42,807 nt of DNA. Source: an uncultured Ruminococcus sp. GTDB taxonomy: Bacteria; Bacillota; Clostridia; Oscillospirales; Ruminococcaceae. A model generated the notes under the pieces. That model ran no database searches. It was not told the origin of the DNA and worked only from the letters and a program-made list of their open reading frames with translations. Shown here in pieces: positions 1 to 6,978 of this stretch (its first letter is position 1; each line of letters opens with the position of its first letter). Made by a program: the position numbers and the translations under genes. The stretch covers positions 1 to 42,807 of the forward strand of contig CAMCRP010000028.1 of the NCBI GenBank assembly GCA_945877315.1. Reading direction: 5' to 3'.

Positions 1-51
1 ATACGAGATTTGCGTACGTGACTGGAGTTCAGACGTGTGCTCTTCCGATCT
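1..51. other. Illumina i7 adapter contamination
   Basis: The first 51 bases match the Illumina TruSeq-type i7 adapter. Bases 1-9 (ATACGAGAT) are the 3' end of the P7 flow-cell primer, 10-17 (TTGCGTAC) fit an 8-base sample index, and 18-51 are the index read primer ending in GCTCTTCCGATCT. The genomic insert begins at 52, in the middle of a coding region. This is a library artefact, so the window's left edge is a contig end and no biology should be read into it. Confidence 0.97.
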
Positions 52-618
52 GAACTTCTCGCCGAAGCCGTAGATACACTCGCCAACAGACAGTGTGAGC
101 TGCTCTCTCAGATAAGAACTGCGCTCGTCAAGAGGGTAGGACCAGAAGGTATCGTCCTGATGCTCGGCAAGTCTGGAGGAAACCTTGAACTTGCTCTCGT
201 TGATAACGGTGGTTGCTCTCCAGCCGCCGCCTGTGAGCTTCTTTCCGTCGTAATAGTAAGCGATATTCCAGGAATACTTGTTGATAACAAGCTTTGTCTT
301 GCCCGATACCATTACCATGTTTTCGCCGTCATCGGTGATCTCGGGGGTGTAGCCCTGATCTTCGTCAAGCTCGAACTTGGGCGCATTGTCCAGAGCACCC
401 TTGTAGTGGTCGATAGTTATCTTGATAACGTCCTTTGCAGTAGATGAGAATGTAATGTCCAGGCAGGGACCGCCGAGGGTCATTCCTCGGTTCTGAATGT
501 ACTGAGCTGTTGCCCATACATTGATGGAATTCTTTGTTGTTTTGATCTCATAGGGCTGTGCGGTGTAATTTACCTCATAGCCTTTCTGATTGAGCCAGAA
601 ACCGTCTGCAAATTTCAT
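52..618 (-). CDS. GH31 alpha-xylosidase/alpha-glucosidase, N-terminal part (truncated at contig end)
   Basis: This is the first 189 residues of a glycoside hydrolase family 31 enzyme of the YicI alpha-xylosidase type, which removes alpha-xylosyl (or alpha-glucosyl) units from oligosaccharides such as xyloglucan fragments. The start MKFADGFWLNQKGYE, the stretch IKITIDHYKGALDNAPKFEL and the YGFGEKF motif just before the break are typical of the N-terminal beta-sandwich of YicI-like proteins. No signal peptide is seen, so the enzyme is probably cytoplasmic. The catalytic barrel lies beyond the adapter and is missing. The ATG at 618-616 follows the ribosome site AGGAGG by seven bases. A sigma-70 promoter and a cre/LacI-like operator lie upstream, which fits a sugar-responsive gene. 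The family call is firm; the exact substrate is not. Confidence 0.88.
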
Positions 619-642
619 TGCGTATCCTCCTAAATGATATAT

Positions 643-660
643 TGTGTAAACGATTACACA
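643..660. promoter_or_regulatory. cre / LacI-family operator in the GH31 leader
   Basis: The sequence TGTGTAAACGATTACACA has 7-base inverted arms around a CG-centred core. Its inner 14 bases, TGTAAACGATTACA, fit the CcpA catabolite-responsive element consensus TGNAANCGNTNNCA. It lies about 44 bases downstream of the GH31 -10 box, where a bound repressor would block transcription. CcpA or a local LacI/GalR sugar regulator could be the ligand; the sequence alone cannot decide. Confidence 0.72.
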
Positions 661-703
661 TTTCAACTTCAACATCGGCATATCTGCCTTGCGAACTGAT
701 TAC

Positions 704-732
704 ATTATATAACATATTCCAAAACATTTCAA
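704..732 (-). promoter_or_regulatory. Sigma-70 promoter for the GH31 gene
   Basis: On the minus strand a -35 box TTGAAA (732-727) is separated by 17 bases from a perfect -10 box TATAAT (709-704). Transcription would start near 697 and give a leader of about 80 bases that contains the operator at 643-660. Confidence 0.75.
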
Positions 733-818
733 GGGGGTTTGCAAAATTTTATAATTTATACATAAAGTTTAGCGATGGAGTGGATTAATATTTTTCTACA
801 AAAGAAAAAATAGACTGA

Positions 819-1436
819 TATTATGACGAGATAAACGAGCAGATGAACGAGCTTTCAATTCACTTTTCAAACGGTGAAATCAACGAAACGTATTTCAATG
901 CTGTATATTCCTCATAATCAAAACACCTTATGGGTGAACGTTCACTTTTGCGTGTTTCCGAGCAGCCGGAAACAGTCGGCAGGAATGCAAATGCACAGTT
1001 TATCTATGATACGGGTTATAACATACTGCTTCGGAGAAGTGTTTTTCCCGTTATTTTCAGCTTGATTTTTGCGATAATTCTGATACCGTCAATTTACGGG
1101 GAGGACAGCAAAACGGTTTTTTGCAAGGTCATTTCATCTACACGAAAGGGCAAGGGAGAGCTGTTTTCAAAGCGGCTCTTAATTACTGTTTTCACATCAG
1201 CTAATTTCACAGCGTTGTGCTGTTTATCACAGTTTTTGCGTGTCGGTATTCTCTTCGGGTGGGACAGGCTTAGTGCGTCTGTTCAAAGCCTTATGCAGGT
1301 GGCAGATTTTCCTTTGGATATTACTGTTGGGGGATTTTTTCTGATTTTGAGCATAGGTTGTGCTTTGGCTGTTGCGGTGGTAAGTGTGGGGATATTATGG
1401 GTTTCAAAACGGATTTCTGATAGTGCGATATGTTAA
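819..1436 (+). pseudogene. Decayed multi-pass membrane protein, ABC-2 permease-like
   Basis: One reading frame runs from about 819 to 1436 but is broken by a TAA at 915-917, and it has no start codon with a ribosome site at its left end. The left part is a charged stretch (DEINEQMNELS). After the stop the frame continues with about 168 residues, including three likely membrane segments, near 1047-1095, 1180-1260 and 1325-1410. The text around IPSIYGEDSKTVFCKVISST, a membrane segment followed by a short polar loop with a charged KGKGELFSKR stretch, resembles the middle of ABC-2-type permeases found in Firmicutes bacteriocin or drug exporters. No ATPase partner is nearby. I read this as a gene remnant; a real short gene starting at ATG 930 is the less likely alternative because no ribosome site precedes it. 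Confidence 0.45.
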
Positions 1437-1473
1437 ACATTGTTTTGCTTATTCAGGTTTACGGTCAAAATAA

Positions 1474-1896
1474 CTAGTCCTTTGAAGAATGAAGATCGAT
1501 AAGACGCTTGTAATATTCATTTGCGGAATTGTGTTCGGAAACACAGAAATGATCCATTGTTTTCTCGGTAATCTTTGCGCTGAACAGATCAAAGTCATAC
1601 CATTCCAAATCATTAACATAATCTGCAAGCCACTCCATTGAAAGCTTATTGCACGTCTGCACAAATGCTGCATGCCAGCCTGAGGTCCCTTCAAAACTGA
1701 ATAAATACCTATCGACCATTTTAATATATGCGGCTTCGGGATTATCATCATTAAAAAAATCTTTATCGGGTATTAGCCAACTAAAACCAAATACAGATAC
1801 GATCTCGCCGAAAAATGCTTGATAAAACTCGGGCGGTATCCTCTCGATTATTTCTTTTGGAATTTCATATTCAATTCCGTTTTCCGTTATTGGCAT
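1474..1896 (-). CDS. Hypothetical protein, 140 aa
   Basis: I do not recognise this family. The protein is acidic and rich in aromatic residues (for example PPEFYQAFFGEIVSVFGFSW and LEWYDFDLF), with no signal peptide or membrane segment, so it is probably a soluble cytoplasmic protein. A strong ribosome site, CAGGAGGG, lies seven bases before the ATG, which supports real translation. It starts 29 bases after the cREC-domain gene ends and on the same strand, so the two probably share a transcript from the promoter at 2255-2283. Its tail reads EYYKRLIDLHSSKD. An immunity-type or phage-related role is possible but nothing in the sequence shows it. Confidence 0.75.
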   Translation of the reverse strand: MPITENGIEYEIPKEIIERIPPEFYQAFFGEIVSVFGFSWLIPDKDFFNDDNPEAAYIKMVDRYLFSFEGTSGWHAAFVQTCNKLSMEWLADYVNDLEWYDFDLFSAKITEKTMDHFCVSEHNSANEYYKRLIDLHSSKD

Positions 1897-1925
1897 AAAA
1901 TCCCTCCTGTTCAGTTAAAATTCGC

Positions 1926-2228
1926 TCAATCAAAGTTATTCATTGTTATTTTGACATCATCGGGAAAGTTTTCTCTTGCAAAATCACGCATTAGATATTT
2001 ACCCTCGGAATGGTCCGAATGTATATTTAGGTGACGTGGGTATTTTTTTAGTTCGTGCATAAATTTGAGTATATCCAGCCCTGTATGACCATCTCCCAGA
2101 TCGTAATCAAGCGTTGCAAATTCAAAATCCATGTAACGGATAAGGAAAACTGCACCATCGTAGTCATCGGCACATTCAAAGCCTGTTTTGGGCGGAGTTC
2201 TTCTGTCGTCAACAAAAAGCTTCATCAT
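1926..2228 (-). CDS. cREC (cyclic-phosphate processing receiver-like) domain protein
   Basis: A 100-residue, single-domain protein. It begins MMKLFVDDRRTPP, has the central LDYDLGDGHTGLDILKF and then NIHSDHSEGKYLM. These three blocks match the cREC domain, a receiver-fold family predicted to act with RNA end-processing enzymes on cyclic phosphates. It keeps acidic residues in the positions of a receiver pocket (D7, D8 and the DYDLGDG loop). No kinase, ligase or RNA phosphatase gene is adjacent, so its substrate is unknown. The start codon is one of two tandem ATGs (2228 or 2225), preceded by a run of seven Gs that serves as ribosome site. It is the first gene of a probable two-gene unit with the 140-residue protein downstream. 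Confidence 0.75.
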   Translation of the reverse strand: MMKLFVDDRRTPPKTGFECADDYDGAVFLIRYMDFEFATLDYDLGDGHTGLDILKFMHELKKYPRHLNIHSDHSEGKYLMRDFARENFPDDVKITMNNFD

Positions 2229-2254
2229 AATTACCCCCCCTAATTTTTTACATT

Positions 2255-2283
2255 ATTATACCATATTCTAAAACATATGTCAA
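2255..2283 (-). promoter_or_regulatory. Consensus sigma-70 promoter for the cREC unit
   Basis: On the minus strand TTGACA (2283-2278) and TATAAT (2260-2255) are both perfect consensus boxes, separated by 17 bases. The start would fall near 2248, only about 20 bases before the ATG. This is the strongest-looking promoter in the window. Confidence 0.85.
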
Positions 2284-2307
2284 ATTATAATAGAGCCAAA
2301 AAGTGTT

Positions 2308-2346
2308 CCGTGAAATTTACGGTATGGATTTTTGGGGGAGTATAAT
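2308..2346 (+). promoter_or_regulatory. Palindrome CCGTGAAATTTACGG placed 18 bases before TATAAT
   Basis: The 15-base near-palindrome at 2308-2322 (arms CCGTGAA/TTTACGG, one mismatch) is followed after exactly 18 bases by TATAAT at 2341-2346. The same arrangement occurs at 5442-5480. A further TTTACGG half-site lies at 2398-2404. It may be an operator replacing or overlapping the -35 region of a promoter that reads toward the isochorismatase-family gene. Confidence 0.5.
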
Positions 2347-2364
2347 TGTTTCATTGAAACATGG

Positions 2365-2393
2365 TTGATTTTAGATGCTTTTTCTGATATAAT
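2365..2393 (+). promoter_or_regulatory. Sigma-70 promoter for the isochorismatase-family gene
   Basis: TTGATT (2365-2370) and TATAAT (2388-2393) are separated by 17 bases. Transcription would begin near 2400, about 59 bases before the ATG at 2459. It lies downstream of the palindrome-linked TATAAT at 2341, so the gene may have two starts. Confidence 0.65.
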
Positions 2394-2458
2394 GGTATTT
2401 ACGGAATATGTTGAGGAATATCAGCTCGACAAATCGGAATTTGTGGAGGAAAATCAAT

Positions 2459-2971
2459 ATGAAAACTGCACTGATTGTCATAGATATGCAAAATGACTAC
2501 CTTTATGAAAAAAGAAAGGATATATTTTCCTACAACACCGCTGAACTTACAGCCGCAGTCAATGAACTTATACACCAATACCAAGATAATTTCTGTGATA
2601 TTATTTACATACGCCATATTATTCAGGATTTACCAACCAATCGACTTCTGTTTGGTTATTCAATAGCAGGAACGGAGGGTGCCGAACTTTTCAGAGGATT
2701 AGACATTGTGTCAGATTATTGTTTTGATAAACTTTTTAGCGATGCGCTTTCAAACAAGAAACTGCGTGAGCTTATTCAGAAAAAAGGATACGAAACACTT
2801 CATCTTTGCGGATTGGACGAATGTGGCTGCGTAACTGCAACGGCACTTGGCGCAGCAAAACGGGGAATAAATGCAAAAATTATCAGCAAAGGAACCGCAA
2901 CGGTGTTTTCTCCTAAAAAAGTTGCCAAAGCCCACGAAAGGCTTAATAAAGCAGGTGTTGAATATATTTGA
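2459..2971 (+). CDS. Isochorismatase-family cysteine hydrolase
   Basis: A 170-residue protein of the isochorismatase-like superfamily, which includes nicotinamidases, N-carbamoyl amidases and isochorismatases. The expected catalytic triad is visible: Asp9 in VIDMQNDY, Lys91 in CFDKLFSDAL and Cys114 in ECGCVTATALGAA. It is a small, stand-alone, cytoplasmic member. The substrate cannot be told; the context (no NAD or siderophore genes) gives no help. An upstream in-frame ATG at 2408 would add 17 residues with no family similarity. The ATG at 2459 has GGAGGAAAATCAAT just before it and gives the family's usual start, so I use it. The gene stands alone behind its own promoter region. Confidence 0.88.
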   Translation: MKTALIVIDMQNDYLYEKRKDIFSYNTAELTAAVNELIHQYQDNFCDIIYIRHIIQDLPTNRLLFGYSIAGTEGAELFRGLDIVSDYCFDKLFSDALSNKKLRELIQKKGYETLHLCGLDECGCVTATALGAAKRGINAKIISKGTATVFSPKKVAKAHERLNKAGVEYI

Positions 2972-3255
2972 TTTCTATCAAAGAAATTCTCGTTTAGTAA
3001 ACTGTATTTTACAAAACTTCCTTCGCGACCATAAGCTTTCGTTTCACGCTAACAAAGCCGAACGAAGTGGAGCGAGGACGCGGAAAGGCGGCGCCGGCTC
3101 GGCGCAAATTCCCATTTATCGGGGAGTTTTTAATGCTTCTTAATTTAGTCACAATATATCGCTCAATTGTTGTGACACAGCCTTATCATAGAATGAGAAA
3201 TAACTCCGAAACCGTCAGCAGTTAGTCAAATATATCGGAAAGGAGCCTTAGGAAT
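2972..3255. other. Intergenic region with a GC-rich block and an inverted repeat
   Basis: The first 70 bases are AT-rich and plain. Bases 3056-3125 are much richer in G and C than their surroundings and hold nested palindromic words such as GGCGGCGCCGGC; no gene is evident there. Bases 3148-3176 hold the inverted repeat GTCACAA/TTGTGAC with a 15-base spacer. A weak promoter, TTGTTG (3167-3172), 16 bases, TAGAAT (3189-3194), overlaps the right arm and could serve the gene at 3256, so the repeat may be its operator. Confidence 0.45.
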
Positions 3256-4275
3256 ATGAACAATGACCATAATATTTCAGAGCTTGAACAGCTTAATTCC
3301 AGAAAATATTTGCTGGAAAAGCAGCTTAACGAAATGAAAAACCGCATTATGGGCAGGAGCAGCAGCTTCTATCCGTTTATTGTCGGCAGGTCGGGGAGAA
3401 TATCCGAAAAAAAGCTGACTCAATTTATTGATGAGCTTCTGAAACTGCCTCAGAAATACAGCGGACGCAGCTTGTGGCTTGAACTAAACAGCTCTCCAAC
3501 GCTGAGAGAGCTTTGCGAGTGCTTTCTGTACTGTGCGATACAGGGAATAGCTGTGTATAACGAGGGCGAAAAGTACGTTGAAAGACCTGCATGCTTCTTC
3601 TCGGATATTACAGACATTGCCGCACATAAAAATAATCTGTTTCTAATAGACGAAGGCACTCTCCACGGTTATGAATTTGCCTCCGGAGAGTATGATACTC
3701 AAAAGGGCGAATGTAAATATTATGATGAATTTAACGAGGGCGGATTTTTCCGTAACTCCGATTTGGCGTACTACATTCTCACGGGAAAGCATATCGTATC
3801 AACATTTCCTTCCGATGAATATAAACAGCGGTGTCACGCACGAGAGCTTCAGATAGCAAATGAGCATGGATATGATTCCTACGAGGAGTATCAAAGGTCC
3901 ATGGAAAATGCACAAGAAGAGCTTGAAAAAACGGACATCAGCGATCTTCCCGAGGATATGGAATGTGTAAATATTGACGAGGATAATGAGCTTTTTGAAT
4001 TGCAGAAAAGCAAAAACGAAGAGTGGAAGAAAAGAGTTGTTTCTCCTAAAAAATTTGCAAAGAAATATCTTAGGTTCAGACAGCTGTTTTTTGCGCAAAC
4101 GAAGTTTGTCCGTTATCATCTGTTTGAAGAAATAGAATTGCTGGTGGATATATTTCTCTATGAGCATAAGCTGTCCGTTTTCTCGGAGGAAAATGTATGC
4201 GCAATGATCTATTACAGAACGGACAGACTGTGTGCATCATTGGAGCGTTCGACAGTAGGGGGTAGCGAGAGATGA
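3256..4275 (+). CDS. Hypothetical protein, 339 aa, first gene of the accessory cassette
   Basis: I do not recognise this protein. It starts with a likely coiled coil (about residues 6-32, LEQLNSRKYLLEKQLNEMK), then a segment SSFYPFIVGRSGRISEKKLT, and a second charged, helical stretch around residues 195-270 rich in Glu and Lys. There is no signal peptide or clear membrane segment, so it is probably cytoplasmic. A good ribosome site (AAAGGAG) lies ten bases before the ATG. Its stop overlaps the start of the next gene in an ATGA junction, so the two are translationally coupled and probably form a pair. A gene of a mobile element is the most likely origin, judged only from the VirD4-like neighbour 2.7 kb downstream. 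Confidence 0.75.
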   Translation: MNNDHNISELEQLNSRKYLLEKQLNEMKNRIMGRSSSFYPFIVGRSGRISEKKLTQFIDELLKLPQKYSGRSLWLELNSSPTLRELCECFLYCAIQGIAVYNEGEKYVERPACFFSDITDIAAHKNNLFLIDEGTLHGYEFASGEYDTQKGECKYYDEFNEGGFFRNSDLAYYILTGKHIVSTFPSDEYKQRCHARELQIANEHGYDSYEEYQRSMENAQEELEKTDISDLPEDMECVNIDEDNELFELQKSKNEEWKKRVVSPKKFAKKYLRFRQLFFAQTKFVRYHLFEEIELLVDIFLYEHKLSVFSEENVCAMIYYRTDRLCASLERSTVGGSER

Positions 4276-5387
4276 TAAAGGACAAGGACGATTTTTATGA
4301 AGCCCTTTGGAACAATTATTTCTCATTACCCGAAAAGGAACGTGAAAACAGCTTCATTTACAGCTATTTGAAAAAGAAAAAGGACAGCCGTGCAGAAGTA
4401 ATCGGACGGAGTAAAAGCGAGCTTTATGATTATTCTGCACAGAAGAAAAAGGACAAATATATCCTGCTAAAAAGTGCATATCTTGCACTTGTAAGGTATA
4501 ACACCATAACCGAACAGGAATATTCCCACATCATAAAAAGTCTTATCGGTACAAAGGACAAAGCGACAGGCGAGATAAAGGTGCCTGCAAAATATGAAAA
4601 TCTATGCGGACAAGAAGCAGTTGATCAAGCGGAGAGAATGTTTGAACGGCGTTTTCTTATGGGCTGTGTAAGCGATTTTTTCTATAATCTGGGATATCGA
4701 ACAAACAGAAATTCCGAGCATGGACAGAGTGTAAAGCTGTCGAACAAACATCTTAAAGACGACGGTTACAACGATGAATTTGAAATGCTGTATGATTTCA
4801 ACCTGTTCAGTGGAAAAAGCGGACAGACTGAAACAACGGGCGGCACGGCACAACTGACGAGTGAATTTATTGAGAAATGCACACTGTTTTATGATTCTCT
4901 TCTTCGTGAAAACTGCTTGGACGCTTTTGTGCCGCTCTATATTGACCCCAACACGGGTGCGGGAGTTTACATAATCGGCAGCAACAGATTTTCCGAAGAT
5001 AAAAAGGCTTCTTCCGATGCTTGCTATGTGTGCGTAATATTTTTTGCAATGGTGGACGCAGTTTCAAAGGGGGACGACTGTTCCGATTATGATATTTCCA
5101 TGAGCATGACCGTCAAAAAACGCTTTCGTTCGGTGGGAAAGGCTTTTGATTACTTTAACGCAAGAATTTCGGAGAAGGACGTTTACGAAAACTATCCAGA
5201 TGAAAATAATGAAAGGCTGCCCGAGGGTGTTGACGAGTGCTTTAATCTCTATTTTATATCCAAAGAAGAAAACGAGGATCTGTATCGCAGGAACATCGGC
5301 AGGATATTCCGTGAAAAGGAAGCTGAAGCACTTCATGAGGTGAGAAAGCTGGAGGCTCTAAGGAGTATAAGTGCAAATAAAAAATAG
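4272..5387 (+). CDS. Hypothetical protein, 371 aa, coupled to the preceding gene
   Basis: I do not recognise this protein. It is charged and soluble-looking, with a Lys-rich N-terminal third (SYLKKKKDSR, YSAQKKKDKY) and an aromatic, mixed C-terminal half; no nucleotide-binding loop, zinc motif or membrane segment is evident. Its ATG overlaps the stop of the 339-residue gene (ATGA at 4272-4275). A strong intrinsic terminator follows directly, so these two genes form a closed transcription unit separate from the next three. Cys-containing stretches (SSDACYVCVIFFAM, GDDCSDYD) do not form a known metal site. Function unknown. Confidence 0.75.
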   Translation: MIKDKDDFYEALWNNYFSLPEKERENSFIYSYLKKKKDSRAEVIGRSKSELYDYSAQKKKDKYILLKSAYLALVRYNTITEQEYSHIIKSLIGTKDKATGEIKVPAKYENLCGQEAVDQAERMFERRFLMGCVSDFFYNLGYRTNRNSEHGQSVKLSNKHLKDDGYNDEFEMLYDFNLFSGKSGQTETTGGTAQLTSEFIEKCTLFYDSLLRENCLDAFVPLYIDPNTGAGVYIIGSNRFSEDKKASSDACYVCVIFFAMVDAVSKGDDCSDYDISMSMTVKKRFRSVGKAFDYFNARISEKDVYENYPDENNERLPEGVDECFNLYFISKEENEDLYRRNIGRIFREKEAEALHEVRKLEALRSISANKK

Positions 5388-5388
5388 C

Positions 5389-5436
5389 AATAACCGATAT
5401 ATTGGCTAAACTAAGCTGATATATCGGTTATTTTTG
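5389..5436 (+). terminator. Intrinsic terminator after the two-gene unit
   Basis: A perfect 14-base stem (5389-5402 with 5419-5432, core TAACCGATATAT/ATATATCGGTTA) and a 16-base loop are followed by a T run at 5431-5435. It begins a few bases after the stop codon of the 371-residue gene. Confidence 0.85.
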
Positions 5437-5441
5437 TGTTT

Positions 5442-5480
5442 CCGTAAATTTTACGGATATTTATTGCTTCGTATTATAAT
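5442..5480 (+). promoter_or_regulatory. Perfect palindrome CCGTAAATTTTACGG 18 bases before TATAAT
   Basis: Bases 5442-5456 form a perfect 15-base palindrome (CCGTAAA-T-TTTACGG). TATAAT follows at 5475-5480 with exactly 18 bases between. No usual -35 box is present at 17 bases, so the palindrome covers the -35 position (TTACGG would be at a spacing of 18). It reads toward the 246-residue gene, clpP-like gene and VirD4-like gene. The copy at 2308-2346 has the same spacing. Confidence 0.6.
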
Positions 5481-5486
5481 ATATAC

Positions 5487-5652
5487 AGAACCTTGAAAAC
5501 AGAATAAATTAAGCCGAAAAACTTGACCGAAGCCAAGAAAAGACGCTTCGGGGACAATGACCATTCATTGACGTGACCGTAATGCACGGATAGTTCTTAC
5601 GGGGAAGGATCACCAACGATCGCAAAAATCAGCTAACGAAAGGGGCAGCGTT
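5487..5652 (+). other. Structured 5' leader of the ClpP/VirD4 unit
   Basis: About 165 bases separate the likely transcription start from the ATG at 5653. At least three short hairpins can be drawn: CCGAAGC/GCTTCGG (5527-5533 with 5545-5551), CAATGA/TCATTG (5555-5560 with 5565-5570, 4-base loop) and CCGT/ACGG (from 5577). A ribosome site, AAAGGGG, is seven bases before the start. No known riboswitch class is recognised. It may be a regulatory leader or simply untranslated sequence. Confidence 0.4.
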
Positions 5653-6393
5653 ATGGGTGAAAGTCTTAACAGAGCAATAAGTTCATCAATAAAGGGTTAC
5701 ATTGATGACTATAATGACATAGATGAAATAATTGACCGCCTTTTGAATACTACCGCAGATTATTTCAACTGCGAAAATGACGGGAGATCTTTACTAAACA
5801 AGGTGACAAAAACCTTGATGGAGTTTTATGATTTTCCCACGGAAAGAAAAGGCGAATTAACTTACGGCGAGATGCTTTGCATTATTGACGAGCAGCGAAA
5901 AGATCCATATACTGCTTCAGATGGCAGAGTGATACGAGAGGAGGCGAGTATGATGCTTGCGGGATATCTGATAAACATTTTGTTGTCGGCGGAAAAGACA
6001 AATGCAACAATTAAGCTGTTTATGTCCGAAACGGTAAAGGGCTATCTTGATTATCTTGATAAAAAGGGAAGTCAGTCGGAAGGCTCACGCAAACATCTTT
6101 TCAGAAGGCTTTATGCCCGCACCAATCGTTATCTTTACGAGCCAATTGATACACTTACGACAGTAAAGAAGTTCTTAAATCAGATGTCAAAATATCAGTC
6201 ACAGGGGTGGAATCCTTTTAATTCCATTACCGAATATGAAGAAAAAATGAGATTTTGCTATCAAGACCTTATTTTTTTCATGCTGGATTGTTTCAAGCCC
6301 GCATTTCCCGAGGTGTTTGATTTTAGCAGGATAACCGATAAATACGAAAATGTTGAGTTTGAACAAGAGAATATTTTTATGGAGGCGGTTTAA
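5653..6393 (+). CDS. Hypothetical protein, 246 aa, first gene of the ClpP/VirD4 unit
   Basis: I do not recognise this protein. It is acidic, predicted mostly helical, without membrane segments or a known catalytic motif. The N-terminus reads MGESLNRAISSSIKGYIDDYND; the centre has MMLAGYLINILLSAEKTNA and the C-terminal part is aromatic (FCYQDLIFFMLDCFKPAFPE). It starts after a long structured leader and ends two bases before the clpP-like gene's untranslated junction, with the ribosome site of the clpP-like gene inside its last codons. That packing makes a shared function with the peptidase and ATPase genes likely, possibly as an adaptor or substrate. This is inference from position only. Confidence 0.75.
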   Translation: MGESLNRAISSSIKGYIDDYNDIDEIIDRLLNTTADYFNCENDGRSLLNKVTKTLMEFYDFPTERKGELTYGEMLCIIDEQRKDPYTASDGRVIREEASMMLAGYLINILLSAEKTNATIKLFMSETVKGYLDYLDKKGSQSEGSRKHLFRRLYARTNRYLYEPIDTLTTVKKFLNQMSKYQSQGWNPFNSITEYEEKMRFCYQDLIFFMLDCFKPAFPEVFDFSRITDKYENVEFEQENIFMEAV

Positions 6394-6394
6394 T

Positions 6395-6970
6395 ATGGCA
6401 AATATTCTTAAGGAAACAGTCAGAGGTTTTGACTGTATTCGGCTGGAGGACGAGTTCCTTTCGGGCAGAGAGATATTCTTTACCGAAGAGGTGAACGAAA
6501 CAACTTCCAACGAGCTTATCAAGCAGCTTATCTACCTTGAACGGCAGGACAGCGAAGGGGAGATTACCATTTACATAAACAGTCCCGGCGGCGAGGTAAT
6601 CAGCGGACTTGCGGTGTATGATATCATAAGCATGATGAAGGCACCTGTCAGAACTGTGTGCATAGGAACTGCGGCAAGCATGGGAGCAATACTTTTCCTA
6701 TCGGGCAAAAAACGTCAGATGCTGCCCCATACACGGCTTATGATACATGATCCGTCATATTATCACAAGGATATTGGCGGAAGGAAACCTCATGAGATAC
6801 AGCATGAGCTTGACAAGCTGAATGAAACAAGAGAAGCCCTTGCTAAGATAATTTCAGAAACAACAGGCAGAAGCATTGATGAGATTTACAAGGTAACGGC
6901 TGACGATACTTTTTACAGCGCACAGGAAGCAATTGACTTCGGACTTGCAACGGAAATTTTGAAAGAGGTA
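6395..6970 (+). CDS. ClpP-type serine peptidase homologue of the accessory cassette
   Basis: A 192-residue ClpP-family serine peptidase. The catalytic triad is intact: Ser95 in GTAASMGA, His118 in LMIHDPSY and Asp171 in TADDTFYSAQEA, and the substrate-binding INSPGGEV lies at 61-68. Length fits a normal ClpP subunit, which forms two stacked seven-member rings and needs a Clp ATPase for protein entry. The sequence differs from a housekeeping ClpP (MIHDPSY in place of the common MIHQP, a divergent N-terminus), and no clpX or clpC gene is nearby. It sits in a tight unit between an unknown gene and a VirD4-like ATPase, so it is probably an element-borne copy with its own target. The ATG at 6395 follows GGAGG by ten bases; an upstream ATG at 6350 adds unrelated residues. 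Confidence 0.85.
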
Positions 6971-6978
6971 TGATAGCC

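Noticed and set aside
37-447. A 136-codon plus-strand ORF at the left end
   Set aside because: It begins in the adapter and is the antisense shadow of the GH31 gene.
5481-5652. A known riboswitch in the long leader
   Set aside because: The hairpins do not match any riboswitch class I know, so no class is assigned.
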